Source: Planctomycetota bacterium (GTDB taxonomy: Bacteria > Planctomycetota > Planctomycetia > Planctomycetales > Planctomycetaceae). Taken from it: DNA of 64,000 nucleotides. Each line of letters starts with the position of its first letter. Position 1 is the first letter of the stretch. Position numbers and translations under genes: made by a program. The stretch spans positions 27,348 through 91,347 of the forward strand of contig JAHZKX010000006.1 of assembly GCA_022600195.1 (NCBI GenBank), written 5' to 3'. Positions 9,216 to 18,486 of the stretch are shown one piece after another. The notes beneath the pieces were generated by a model that did not search any database, had not been told where the DNA came from, and saw nothing but the letters and a program-made list of their open reading frames with translations.

Positions 9216-9223
9216 GTGGAAAC

Positions 9224-11122
9224 TTATTTACGAATTTTTCGTTTGACCTTCAAAGACGCAAAGTATGATCTCGCGATAGTTTGCAGGTTGGATCCATAGA
9301 CGGCCTTCAGAGAATTCCTAATTTCGCCGCCATTTTCCATCGTTTTTATGAGCGCTGCCATATTCTTTTCGCCCCCCCGTTTCAGTAAAAACTGGGAAAG
9401 TGAAAATCCAACCGGCCTCGTATCATCGGCTGAGAAAAATGCCCCATCCCGAAATACGTCCTCCGCTTTGTCCAACTTTTGAATCGATTCGACCGTCGCT
9501 TCACGAAGCTTTGTGAAATAAGCATCTCTACGATCCGCTTTGATTGACACCATCCCAAGCCCAAGCCCGAGGCTGAACCATTCAGGATAACTGGCATCTG
9601 TGGTCGCCAGGAATGCATTGGTTAATTGGTCAGCCAGATTAATTCGTAAGGCGGGCGTCAAATCGCTCGATTTATCACCGATATCATGAAGAACAAGGTA
9701 AGCATCAACGAACGACTCCGTTACGTGCGAACTCCCTGCAATATCATCAAATACACGATACCCGGATACCGTTTCGTGAAACTTTTCAAAACTGGATCGG
9801 TCTTTTAAAACGAAAACCGTGAGTTTGCCTTTCCAGACAGAACTGCCCTCTTCCAGAGAAAATAGTTTTCGAAGTGATTGTAAATGTTCGACTGCCCATT
9901 TTTCCACTTTTGCGATTCGCTCGTTATCCACGTCACCTAAAAACAGAAAATCATCATGTTCCAGCAGTTGCGGTTTCGTATCGGAAAAGGTTTGTTGCCA
10001 TTGTGATTTTGACCGCTCCCGCCGAAATGTGACAAATTGTTCGCCAGAGAATTCTTTCACTTCCGTTGCGAGAGCTTCATCGGCGGTTGGGTTCAATGCC
10101 CGTAGCGTGAGCCGGGGGTCTTCGCCATCATACTTCGCCCCTTCCTCAATCCAGGTCTTCAAGTCATCAAAATTTTTCTTCTTCACTTTTCCTTCAAGGG
10201 GCATGCGGTTGGCTTCGTCAAAGCTAGCCATCAGACTAAAAACTTTGCTTTGTTCGGGTTTTCCGCTGACAACAGCCGGACCGTTCTTTCCACCGCGCAT
10301 CAGAGTTTCATAGCTTGTCAGGACCAAACCGCCGCCTGGATCCTTCCCCTGATGACATCTCTGACAATAATCTACAAGGAAAGGAGCAATATCTCGTTTG
10401 AATGAGACTTTTTCATTCCCGGTTGCTTTAGCGAATTTCAAAGGGGGAAGCTTAACTTTAGGTTTCAATAGTTCGGCAAGCTCCTCGTCTTCATCCTTGC
10501 CATCATATTTTGCCCCCTGGTTGATCCACAATGCTAAAATATTTAATTCCCTTAAATTCAAAGGTGGTCCTTTTTTAGGCATGCGAAATTTTTCATGGGC
10601 GGTCAGTCTCGCAAGTATCAGACTGCGAGAAGCAGATCCTGCCGACAATAACGGACCACTTTCTCCGCCACGCTTCATGCCGGCAAAAGTATCGAGATGT
10701 AATTTTCCGCCGGGATCATCGGCGTGGCATTTGACACATCGCGAATAGAAAATGGGGGCGACATGCTCTACAAAGCTGACAGTGGTCGCTTTCTTTTTGG
10801 CTGCTACCGGATCTTTTCGGTATGCCAATAAGTGTCTTTTTTGAGAAATCGCTTTCTTTAAAAACAAGACTGACTTGCTGGTCTCAGGAATTTCCCTTTG
10901 CTTGATTAGTTTTTTCAGACGCTCCTCTACGTCTTGAATCATTTTTTCTGCTTCGTCGAACTGTTTTTTACGGATCACCGATGAGACTTTATCAAGGTCT
11001 TTTCGAAGCTGTGTCATTGCACGCCGGTCTTCAGTGGTCTGGGCTGCTTGAAGAGTCTGGAACGAAGCTATGATTAGAGAGCCTGTCAGCAATATACTGA
11101 TACAGAAAACAAGGATTCTCAT
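9224..11122 (-). CDS. Secreted di-haem protein with degenerate metalloprotease-like C-terminus
   Basis: 632 residues. Signal peptide 1-26, then a helical, possibly coiled-coil stretch (30-105). Two planctomycete-type cytochrome c modules follow: CVKCH at 129-133 and CQRCH at 253-257, each followed by MP (haem Met candidates at 181 and 307) and LxxWIxxGAKYDG. Residues ~365-620 resemble the DUF1570/gluzincin-like peptidases that usually read HExxH...PxWxxEGLA. Here the aligned segment is ADQLTNAF (497-504) then YPEWFSLGLG, so both zinc histidines and the glutamates are gone and protease activity is unlikely. Third gene of the operon, between DUF1501 and the peroxidase. Confidence 0.85.
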   Translation of the reverse strand: MRILVFCISILLTGSLIIASFQTLQAAQTTEDRRAMTQLRKDLDKVSSVIRKKQFDEAEKMIQDVEERLKKLIKQREIPETSKSVLFLKKAISQKRHLLAYRKDPVAAKKKATTVSFVEHVAPIFYSRCVKCHADDPGGKLHLDTFAGMKRGGESGPLLSAGSASRSLILARLTAHEKFRMPKKGPPLNLRELNILALWINQGAKYDGKDEDEELAELLKPKVKLPPLKFAKATGNEKVSFKRDIAPFLVDYCQRCHQGKDPGGGLVLTSYETLMRGGKNGPAVVSGKPEQSKVFSLMASFDEANRMPLEGKVKKKNFDDLKTWIEEGAKYDGEDPRLTLRALNPTADEALATEVKEFSGEQFVTFRRERSKSQWQQTFSDTKPQLLEHDDFLFLGDVDNERIAKVEKWAVEHLQSLRKLFSLEEGSSVWKGKLTVFVLKDRSSFEKFHETVSGYRVFDDIAGSSHVTESFVDAYLVLHDIGDKSSDLTPALRINLADQLTNAFLATTDASYPEWFSLGLGLGMVSIKADRRDAYFTKLREATVESIQKLDKAEDVFRDGAFFSADDTRPVGFSLSQFLLKRGGEKNMAALIKTMENGGEIRNSLKAVYGSNLQTIARSYFASLKVKRKIRK

Positions 11123-11194
11123 GGCAACAGTTCCAGTTCTTCAAACAACTCAGAATCACACATTGGTCCCCCGACTAATTTTTCCCAAACTCCA

Positions 11195-12574
11195 TCAAGC
11201 AAACAGTCCCAGCCCTTTTGCCGATGGTGTATATTCTGGGAAGAATCCTGCAGGCAGTTCAAAGTTCATATGCTCACGCAACACATCCGCATAAATTTCG
11301 CGGAAGTCGGTCGTCACTTGTAGATCGCGTTTTTGAAACAACTCACTGGGTTCCAAACCGGTCCATTTTCCGTAAATACGACCTCCCTTTACGCGACCAC
11401 CCAGTAACCACGTAGCGGCACCGTGTCCGTGATCAGAACCATCATTGCCATTTTCTTTCGCCACTCGGCCAAATTCTGTTGAAACAACGATCAGGGTTCT
11501 ATCGAGATCGGGTCCCAGGTCTTCCATGAAGGCTGCCAGACCTTCGGACAGGAATGCCAGCATACGGTTTAAAGCACCATCGGTACTTCCCAGCCCTATG
11601 TGATGGTCCCAGCCGTTAATATCAGTGGCTGCCACCTGCAAACCAACATCTGCCTTGATGACACGTGCCAATGCTTTCAGACGGCTGGCAAACCAACCAC
11701 CCGGATACTCTTGAACGGCAGCGCCTTCAACAGGTGCAGACCGGCTGCTTTTGTAAGTGCTGTTATCCTTTCCGTACAGCAATTCCCTCAGCCTGCGAAG
11801 ACCTTGAACGGTTTGTATTCCAGAAGCCATCACCGGATCGGCCATGATTCCTGAAGTCTGTTGTTTACGTTGCGAACTTCGCAAACTTTTACGCGACGTT
11901 GTACCAGATTGGTTTTTTGTCGCAGACTTAATGGTTGAGGAGAGCGCTTGCGGATCGCCACCTTGATAGAAATCCTCAAACAGGTCAAGTACTTCATCGA
12001 TCTCCCGAAGATTGGGAGGGACCGCTACAACAGATGCAGAACCTCGCATTGAGCGGGGAAGGCGTTCCTGCATGGCTAAACCGCGCAAACGATTGGGGTC
12101 TTCACCTCGCGGATTCGCTGTTGCCGAGAGATAACGATTCAGCCAACCATCACGGATCGTGCGTAAGCCGGGTGCACCATATTCCATGAAGTCCTGGGCA
12201 TCAAAGTGGCTTCGTGTCGGATGTGGAGAACCACTGTTGATGACGGCAGCGAATTGCCCAGAGTCAAAATATTTCTTCAATGGTTTCATTGCCGGATGCA
12301 GTCCCCAGCGGTTATCCAACTTGACAACTTCATCCCTCGGAATAGCAATCGTAGGACGAATTTTGTAATACGTTTTGTCTGTATAAGGCACAAACGTATT
12401 TAACTGGTCTTGTCCACCGCGAAGGTAGATCACAACAACGACAGGGTTCGCAAATAGCTTGCTTCCGCGCCCAGCCTGCTTTTGATTAGCAAACAAGTTT
12501 TGCGAGCTAGAGAGACCAGCGGATGCTGAGATTGCTCCGACACTGGCATTCTTTAAAAATTCTCGACGTTTCAT
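11195..12574 (-). CDS. DUF1501 family protein with Tat signal, DUF1800-linked type
   Basis: 459 residues. The N-terminus MKRREFLKNASVGAISASAG is a twin-arginine signal, so it is exported folded. Core motifs: VVVIYLRGGQDQLNTFVPY, RSHFDAQDFMEYG, DINGWDHHIGLG, VSTEFGRVAKENG and GSDHGHGAATWLLGG. The DHGHG motif marks the subtype usually encoded next to DUF1800 genes across bacteria, distinct from the GRDHW type of the DUF1549-linked copies elsewhere in this window. The fold is alkaline-phosphatase-like; function unknown. It follows the DUF1800 gene by 61 bases. Confidence 0.92.
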   Translation of the reverse strand: MKRREFLKNASVGAISASAGLSSSQNLFANQKQAGRGSKLFANPVVVVIYLRGGQDQLNTFVPYTDKTYYKIRPTIAIPRDEVVKLDNRWGLHPAMKPLKKYFDSGQFAAVINSGSPHPTRSHFDAQDFMEYGAPGLRTIRDGWLNRYLSATANPRGEDPNRLRGLAMQERLPRSMRGSASVVAVPPNLREIDEVLDLFEDFYQGGDPQALSSTIKSATKNQSGTTSRKSLRSSQRKQQTSGIMADPVMASGIQTVQGLRRLRELLYGKDNSTYKSSRSAPVEGAAVQEYPGGWFASRLKALARVIKADVGLQVAATDINGWDHHIGLGSTDGALNRMLAFLSEGLAAFMEDLGPDLDRTLIVVSTEFGRVAKENGNDGSDHGHGAATWLLGGRVKGGRIYGKWTGLEPSELFQKRDLQVTTDFREIYADVLREHMNFELPAGFFPEYTPSAKGLGLFA

Positions 12575-12635
12575 AGCTTTTACTCCGTTTCGTTGGAAAC
12601 TGATTTATTGTTTGGATTGATTCAATTCACCTTGT

Positions 12636-14375
12636 TTACTGTCTCTGGAACTCGGGTGAGCCCAGCAAAATACCAACAATGTAACGCCCCAGTTGCTCTG
12701 GCTTTGGATTAAACCGGGCATATTTGGCGATCACTTTTTCAAGTGCTTTATCGGTTTGCTCGGTGTGTCCCATCGGCAAAATGCGTTTGGAAAGAACTTC
12801 TTTCCACTGCAACGGATTGTTGGGTTCTAAATCTGACCAATAGGAATCAGGAATACGTACTCCCGGAATCCACCCCATGCCGATTCCGACACCGAATTGC
12901 CACCGGGCGGCCATCACGCCGGGATCGCGCCAAACATCTGCTTGGTCGTAATAGCCGGTCGGATCTTCACATTGATAAAGTGGTTCAGAAAGTGAAAGTA
13001 ACGCATTATGAATTCCCGCGGTGGAATCAATCTCGGCGTTCGTCACACGTAAGGCACTCACTGCATATTCAAACGGTCGTTTGAATTTTGCCTGGTAATT
13101 TTCTGGATTGAAAAAGTCTTCGTCCTTCAAAATAGCCTTGTAGGTTTCTTTGAAGTCGGTCTGGTTCTTTCGTCGGAACGCTTTGGCAACCCGGTTGACC
13201 ATCGCCTGTGAAGGGCTGTCATTTACAAAATGACGACATAGCTTGTAAGCGATGAATTCTGAAGTCCCACGGTGTTTCACCAGCATGTCCAGAATTTGTT
13301 GCCCTTCTGCTTCTGGATTGCGAGGATTTGCTGGAATACGAACTTTCAGAACGCGACGAGCTGCTGAAGCATGCATGTCTGGCTTGAACTCAAACTCGAT
13401 AGCCTCATTACGATTTTGTTTAACCGTCCAACCGGTCAAAGCTTCCGCTACAGCTATCACATCCTCTTGCGTGTAGTAATTGTCGACACCTAAAGTGTGC
13501 AGCTCCATCAATTCGCGAGCGTAGTTTTCGTTCAGTCCTCGCATTTTGGCAATGTCGACAGCTTCTAAAGCCATACCATAATCGCGAGACTTTGCGAATT
13601 CTTTTTGAGCGGCTTCCAGCAGTTCTTTAGCCGGAGTTGCCCGCGAGATGTAATTATCGAGGAAGACCAACATGGCAGGATGACGTGCTTGCTTATTGAG
13701 GATATCCCTGAAGGTACCTAACGCCTCGGCCCGAATCACGTCGCGCTCGTAAGTCGTGGCATAATACCGAACCGAACCTTTGCTCACGTCAATACTGAAA
13801 TGATTCCGCCAAAAATCGCAAGCCGATTCTTTGAGTTGGTTATTACTGTAGATGGCAATCAGCAGCACAGCATCCTTCAATTGCTGTCTAGGAATGTATC
13901 TTGTCCTCAATAACTCTCCTCGTTTTCGACGTTGCTCGGGAGTCAGCCGATTGGCCAGAGAAAGTTCTTTGGGAATAATGGGATTGTATTTTTGTACAAG
14001 CTCCTGATTTGACATCGTCAATGTATCAAGCTTGGCCAGATGAGCCTGGAGAACGCGAGGTTCATCAGCGTCTCCTTTTAGCTGATCATTAAACCATTCT
14101 TCTAATCCGATCTTTTCAACTTCATCAATCATCTCAGCAGTGGCGCCGAACGCAAAACGACTGAGAACATGGTGGATTTTCTCTCTCTCGGATAACGGTT
14201 TCTTGGGGTCACGATTCAAGGCCGGTGTTCCTTCACGCGCCTCGCGACCAAATTTAGAAGTACCCTCGGGGGCTGCCTCTTTGCCTTCTTGACCCGAGGC
14301 AAGCAAGAACGACACAAACAACAAGATACCCAAAGGCATTAGCACCAATGGGCGGAGACGCAATAAGACTCGCAT
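12636..14375 (-). CDS. DUF1800 family exported protein
   Basis: 579 residues with a Sec signal or anchor (residues 8-28). Hallmarks of DUF1800: HHVLSRFAFGATAEMIDEV, FWRNHFSIDVSKG, NENYARELMELHTLGVDNYYTQEDV, VAEALTGWTV, and a C-terminal IVGILLGSPEFQRQ matching the end of the DUF1549/DUF1553 proteins in this window (LVWALxSSDEFRFNH type). DUF1800/DUF1501 is a widely conserved bacterial gene pair of unknown function, suspected to act outside the cytoplasm. First gene of the minus-strand operon running to 5903. Confidence 0.92.
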   Translation of the reverse strand: MRVLLRLRPLVLMPLGILLFVSFLLASGQEGKEAAPEGTSKFGREAREGTPALNRDPKKPLSEREKIHHVLSRFAFGATAEMIDEVEKIGLEEWFNDQLKGDADEPRVLQAHLAKLDTLTMSNQELVQKYNPIIPKELSLANRLTPEQRRKRGELLRTRYIPRQQLKDAVLLIAIYSNNQLKESACDFWRNHFSIDVSKGSVRYYATTYERDVIRAEALGTFRDILNKQARHPAMLVFLDNYISRATPAKELLEAAQKEFAKSRDYGMALEAVDIAKMRGLNENYARELMELHTLGVDNYYTQEDVIAVAEALTGWTVKQNRNEAIEFEFKPDMHASAARRVLKVRIPANPRNPEAEGQQILDMLVKHRGTSEFIAYKLCRHFVNDSPSQAMVNRVAKAFRRKNQTDFKETYKAILKDEDFFNPENYQAKFKRPFEYAVSALRVTNAEIDSTAGIHNALLSLSEPLYQCEDPTGYYDQADVWRDPGVMAARWQFGVGIGMGWIPGVRIPDSYWSDLEPNNPLQWKEVLSKRILPMGHTEQTDKALEKVIAKYARFNPKPEQLGRYIVGILLGSPEFQRQ

Positions 14376-14827
14376 GGTAGTTTCTCCTCAAGCAAAAAAA
14401 GTTTCATCCATTTATATTCTCTTAACAAAAGAGTCGTTCAGCGCATCCCAAAAGTGAGATCGAAGGTTGAATCCGTCTTTTCCTCGCTCTACTACATTTC
14501 AAAGCATCTGCCGTGCCCATTTCCCTAAATATGACAATTCGATCCAGAATAACAAACTCTTGCTATATTCAGGACTTCCAGTAGGAAAAACAACGGGCTC
14601 AAACGCACGTAAGCGTGCGGTTCCGCACAGTTGAATGCCACAAATTGAGAGTGATTTCCCCACCAAATGAGGGAATAAAAGAAAGGATCTGATTATCGGT
14701 CTCGATTTAGCCTATTCCGGATTCCGCCCTCTTCTGACCGACATCTGGCACGTAATCTGCTTATGTATAAAGTAAGGAGTCGTTCGGTAACCCAATTTGT
14801 GATCAGTCGCACAGGAAGATGTCCCAA
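14376..14827. other. Divergent promoter region with a small hairpin
   Basis: About 450 bases between the divergent DUF1800 operon and the VWA gene; no gene seen. A 6-bp perfect inverted repeat CGCACG/CGTGCG with a TAAG loop lies at 14604-14619. It has no T-tract, so it is not a terminator and its role is unclear. Both promoters must lie here. Confidence 0.45.
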
Positions 14828-16891
14828 ATGTCTCGCCGAAGAAATTTTCGAAAACCTGGTGCGGGATCCTCTTCAGCAACAGTAGAGCTGGGAAATCAAT
14901 TGGTAGCAGTCTTGGTATCCATTCCCACCTCAGCTAAAGAAATCTTCGACAGTAAGTTCTGGGGGTGGTGGGGGTCGTTTGGCATTCATTGCCTGGCATT
15001 GACTATTTGCTCTCTTGTATATGTAAGCTTCGATTTTCAAGAGCCGGAAGTTCTCATCAATTCGCTTATGATTGATGAGAAGGACACTGACCTCACAAAA
15101 TTGGTTGATCAAGAGAAAGACATTTGGAACATCAATGAAAAAGTTCCCATTGCCCTTGTTGAGTCGAAAACCATTATAGAAAAAATTAATTCTAACGATG
15201 GTAAACGTGACCCGCTCGAAGAAATGATCGATCGTGATATGGAGCCCGCTCCGATGGCGGTCACTTTAGATGAAATGGACATGGGCGAAATTGTTGAAGG
15301 CATGGAAGGAGAATTCGTCAATACAGAAGGAGATATCGGCGCCGTTGATCGCATTACAGTGGAAATCATCAGCCGATTAAAGGAAGGAAAGGTCCTTGTC
15401 GCCTGGTTAATGGATGCTTCGGGAAGCTTGCGATCTCGCAGAGAACAAGTCATTCAACGATTCGACCGGGTTTATGCCGAGTTAGACGAACTCGCGGAAG
15501 AACATTCAGAAACTCTGTTAACCGGAGTCGTCGCATTTGGTGAAAAGTCAAAACTGATGACAGCCGAACCCACCGCTGACCGCCGGAAGATCATGCAAGC
15601 CGTGCGAGATATTCCCCCCGACGATTCGGGTATTGAGAACGTTTTTTCTGCGATTAAAAAAACAGCATTTGAATACCGTAAATTTCATGTGAAGGGATAT
15701 CAGGTTCTGCTGATTGTACTCACCGACGAAAGTGGAAACGACTTTTCGATTCTGGATTCTACGATCAATGAAGTCAAACGAACCAAAGCAACCGTGTTTG
15801 TGATGGGGCCCGTTTCGCCATTTGGACGCAACCAGATGAATGTCAAATGGACCGATGAAAAAACCAAAGATGTCCTGTACCTCCCTGTCGAACGGGGGCC
15901 AGAATCATTAATGATTGAAAACGTAAGAGTTCCACGCTGGGATCCTAAATTGAAAAATGCCCTGTTTTCCTCTGGTTTTGGCCCGTATGCTCTGGCGCGA
16001 CTCACCCGTGAAAGTAACGGTATCTACTTCATGTTCAATGATGGCAATATTCCTGGTCCCCATTTTGAAGTAACCGACATGCTGGAACATACTCCCGATT
16101 ATGTCTCAGTAGCCAAATATCATAATTTGATTAACAAAAGCCCCATTCGCAAAGCAGTTCTTAAGGTGGCACAAGCCAGTTCGACCGCTGGTATTCAACC
16201 TAAGACAAAATTCCTGGCAGCGGGAATCCAATTCGATGTCCGCGATGAATTACGTTCATTACAAAAAATCAGCGAGTTCCTCGACCGCACTTTAGTTGAG
16301 TTAAGAACTGTGGAACAGTTTCGAGACCGGGAAACCTCGAAACGATGGCAAGCCCATTACGATTTATTAATGGGCCAGATATTGGCAAATCGCGTTCGGT
16401 TGTTCAACTCGATTCCATTACTCAATGAAATGTATTCCAAACCAAAGGTTTGCCAGGACGGAACGACGAATGCCTGGGAACTGGTCGGTTTGTTGGGAAC
16501 TTCACTCGCACCGAACAATCAAGATCCTGACAAAAAACCAGAAGCATCTGCTAAAGCATATAGAAAGACTGTCGAGATTAAGGATATCGAGTTGGCTCGA
16601 CAGTACCTTAAACGGGTAGTGGAGGAGCACCCGGGAACCCCTTGGGCCGTAGTCGCGCAGCAAGAATTGGAATTCCCCCTCGCTTTCAAATGGCAGGAAA
16701 CTTTCATCATCCCTCCCGAGGGAGAAAAACTTCCTTGGGATAAAGTTCCTTTGGGAAAACTAACCGAAAAACAAAAGAAAGCCAAAAAGAAATTCGAACG
16801 ATTCCTCAAGGAAAAACAGAAAAAAGAGGAATTGAAGAAGAAGCTGGAAGAATCACTGCCCGATGGAAAACGGAAGATACCCAAACTGTAA
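14828..16891 (+). CDS. Membrane-anchored VWA-domain protein
   Basis: About 687 residues. AGGAAG at 14813-14818 fits the ATG at 14828 better than the in-frame ATG at 14819, which directly abuts it. A basic N-terminus precedes one membrane helix (~49-66, IHCLALTICSLVYV), then an acidic linker with DEMDMGEI and EGMEGE. A von Willebrand factor A domain follows (~185-430) with the MIDAS motif DASGS (D196, S198, S200), a threonine in LLTGVVAFG, and VLTDESG. The C-terminal third is helical and very lysine-rich at the end (KKAKKKFERFLKEKQKKE). It probably forms extracytoplasmic protein contacts through Mg2+; partner unknown. Monocistronic. Confidence 0.85.
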   Translation: MSRRRNFRKPGAGSSSATVELGNQLVAVLVSIPTSAKEIFDSKFWGWWGSFGIHCLALTICSLVYVSFDFQEPEVLINSLMIDEKDTDLTKLVDQEKDIWNINEKVPIALVESKTIIEKINSNDGKRDPLEEMIDRDMEPAPMAVTLDEMDMGEIVEGMEGEFVNTEGDIGAVDRITVEIISRLKEGKVLVAWLMDASGSLRSRREQVIQRFDRVYAELDELAEEHSETLLTGVVAFGEKSKLMTAEPTADRRKIMQAVRDIPPDDSGIENVFSAIKKTAFEYRKFHVKGYQVLLIVLTDESGNDFSILDSTINEVKRTKATVFVMGPVSPFGRNQMNVKWTDEKTKDVLYLPVERGPESLMIENVRVPRWDPKLKNALFSSGFGPYALARLTRESNGIYFMFNDGNIPGPHFEVTDMLEHTPDYVSVAKYHNLINKSPIRKAVLKVAQASSTAGIQPKTKFLAAGIQFDVRDELRSLQKISEFLDRTLVELRTVEQFRDRETSKRWQAHYDLLMGQILANRVRLFNSIPLLNEMYSKPKVCQDGTTNAWELVGLLGTSLAPNNQDPDKKPEASAKAYRKTVEIKDIELARQYLKRVVEEHPGTPWAVVAQQELEFPLAFKWQETFIIPPEGEKLPWDKVPLGKLTEKQKKAKKKFERFLKEKQKKEELKKKLEESLPDGKRKIPKL

Positions 16892-17253
16892 TGGATGGTT
16901 ATGATCTATTAAGTTCCAGAGACTCGATCCAGTCTAAGACAATAATTATGGCTTTCCGATCTGCCTGGCTGATCACAAAGAAGGAATTTTTGTCGGTGCC
17001 CTATAATTCCCCCCGTCTGCCCCCCCATCATTTGACGCGTTTTTCAGCTTAAGCCACCTGCCCCACAGTTGATTGAAAAATAGCGATCTCGTTTCTCCGC
17101 ACAATCCGCAGCACGTTCCCTGGCTGGTTCAACAGTTCCTGCTCAGAATGGATTTGATTTCGCAATTGTTAGCAGAATATTTACCAGAAATTTGTTAGTA
17201 TCAAATCAATAATATACGGTAGTTAATGTTGAAACTATTTGAGAGGCGATTGA
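16892..17253. other. Intergenic region upstream of the globin kinase
   Basis: 362 bases, no gene seen. Contains a C-rich tract near 17010-17030. The final ~80 bases before the kinase are AT-rich. GAGAGG at 17241-17246, seven bases before the ATG, is a good ribosome binding site. I found no clear terminator for the VWA gene. Confidence 0.45.
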
Positions 17254-18480
17254 ATGGATCTGCAACCTGATTCATCTGCGGATTATGAAGCACTGGCAAA
17301 CTATCTTGCGTTTTTGAAGTTGACCGAAGTTGACTCGGCCCGGCTCCACGAATTACGACCTCTCTTTCGTTCAAGCGCCAATTTATTTGCTGACACATTC
17401 TATGCCCACTTGCTTTCTTTTGATGAAACAGCCCGATTCCTGCAAGATCCACAGGTCGTCCAGAAACTCAAAGAGCTGCAAATACTACATTGGGAATCAT
17501 TGCTTAATGCAAATTGGGACAAAGAGTTCATCGAACGTCGCAAAAGCATTGGCCGCACGCATGCGGAAAGAGGAATTGAACCCTTATTTTTCCTCGGATC
17601 GCATTTTCAGTTCATAGAACACCTGCTCCATCAGTTTGAAGCTGGTAATTTTGAGCAAGAAGACTATTCCGAACACTTTCTTTCCGTCATCAAAGCCATG
17701 TTTCTCGATATCGGGCTCACCCTTGAAAGTTACTTTGGTCAGCTAAGTACTGATCTCAGGCGAGCACTGAGCATGGTTTGGAAAGCCAATGACGAGCTCA
17801 AACAATTCGCCCGGTTAACCTCGCATGATTTGAAAACACCGCTAGGGACGGTTGCCAATTTGTGTGAGGAAGCACTCGATGAATTTGGTGATCAAATGCC
17901 TGAAGAGGCGGCTGAACTCATCGGCAAGGCGCGCCAAACTGCTTTCCGGATGAGCGGCCTGATTGATGAATTACTGTCTGTCTCAATCAAAACTCAAATC
18001 GATGACGCAAATGATGAGGTTTCGATCGACGAAGTCATTTCTGAAGTCCTTAGCCGTATGAGTCAGGCCATTAGTGAAAACAGCTTTAATGTCGATGTTG
18101 CCTCACCGTTGCCAGTTGTTCTAGGCAACAAAATTCAGTTACGGGAAGCCTTTTACAATTTGATTTCCAACGCAGAAAAATACATTGATAAAGTTCCTGG
18201 ACAAATTCAAATTTCCGCTAAATCCAGCGAAGGTGATTTCATTATTACCATTACCGATAACGGCCCCGGGATTCCTGCTGAGGAACTCGAGCAAATCTTC
18301 ACGGCGTTTCGAAGATTACAAATGCACCAGGGACATGAAGGTTCGGGGCTGGGACTTTATTTCGCAAAAAGCCTCATCGAACATCAAGGTGGGAAAATTT
18401 GGGCCGAGTCGAAATTGGGGGTCGGGAGTTCGTTCCACGTTCAATTGAGAGGAGCCCAGAATAGCCAGAGGAAGGACTGA
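17254..18480 (+). CDS. Globin-coupled sensor histidine kinase
   Basis: 408 residues, no membrane helix, so cytoplasmic. Residues ~8-165 are a protoglobin-type sensor: LRPLFRSSANLFADTFYAHLL, then IGRTHAERGIEP with His103 as candidate proximal haem ligand. Residues ~185-250 are a HisKA domain with SHDLKTPLG (phospho-accepting His191). Residues ~285-400 are the HATPase domain: N box FYNLISNAEKY, G1 DNGPGIP, G2 GSGLGL. Globin-coupled kinases sense O2, CO or NO through haem. The sigma-54 response regulator lies convergently six bases downstream and is the obvious candidate partner, although convergent genes are not co-transcribed. Confidence 0.92.
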   Translation: MDLQPDSSADYEALANYLAFLKLTEVDSARLHELRPLFRSSANLFADTFYAHLLSFDETARFLQDPQVVQKLKELQILHWESLLNANWDKEFIERRKSIGRTHAERGIEPLFFLGSHFQFIEHLLHQFEAGNFEQEDYSEHFLSVIKAMFLDIGLTLESYFGQLSTDLRRALSMVWKANDELKQFARLTSHDLKTPLGTVANLCEEALDEFGDQMPEEAAELIGKARQTAFRMSGLIDELLSVSIKTQIDDANDEVSIDEVISEVLSRMSQAISENSFNVDVASPLPVVLGNKIQLREAFYNLISNAEKYIDKVPGQIQISAKSSEGDFIITITDNGPGIPAEELEQIFTAFRRLQMHQGHEGSGLGLYFAKSLIEHQGGKIWAESKLGVGSSFHVQLRGAQNSQRKD

Positions 18481-18486
18481 CTTGCT

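Noticed and set aside
14604..14619. Hairpin considered as terminator of an upstream gene
   Set aside because: Lies between divergent genes and has no T-tract.
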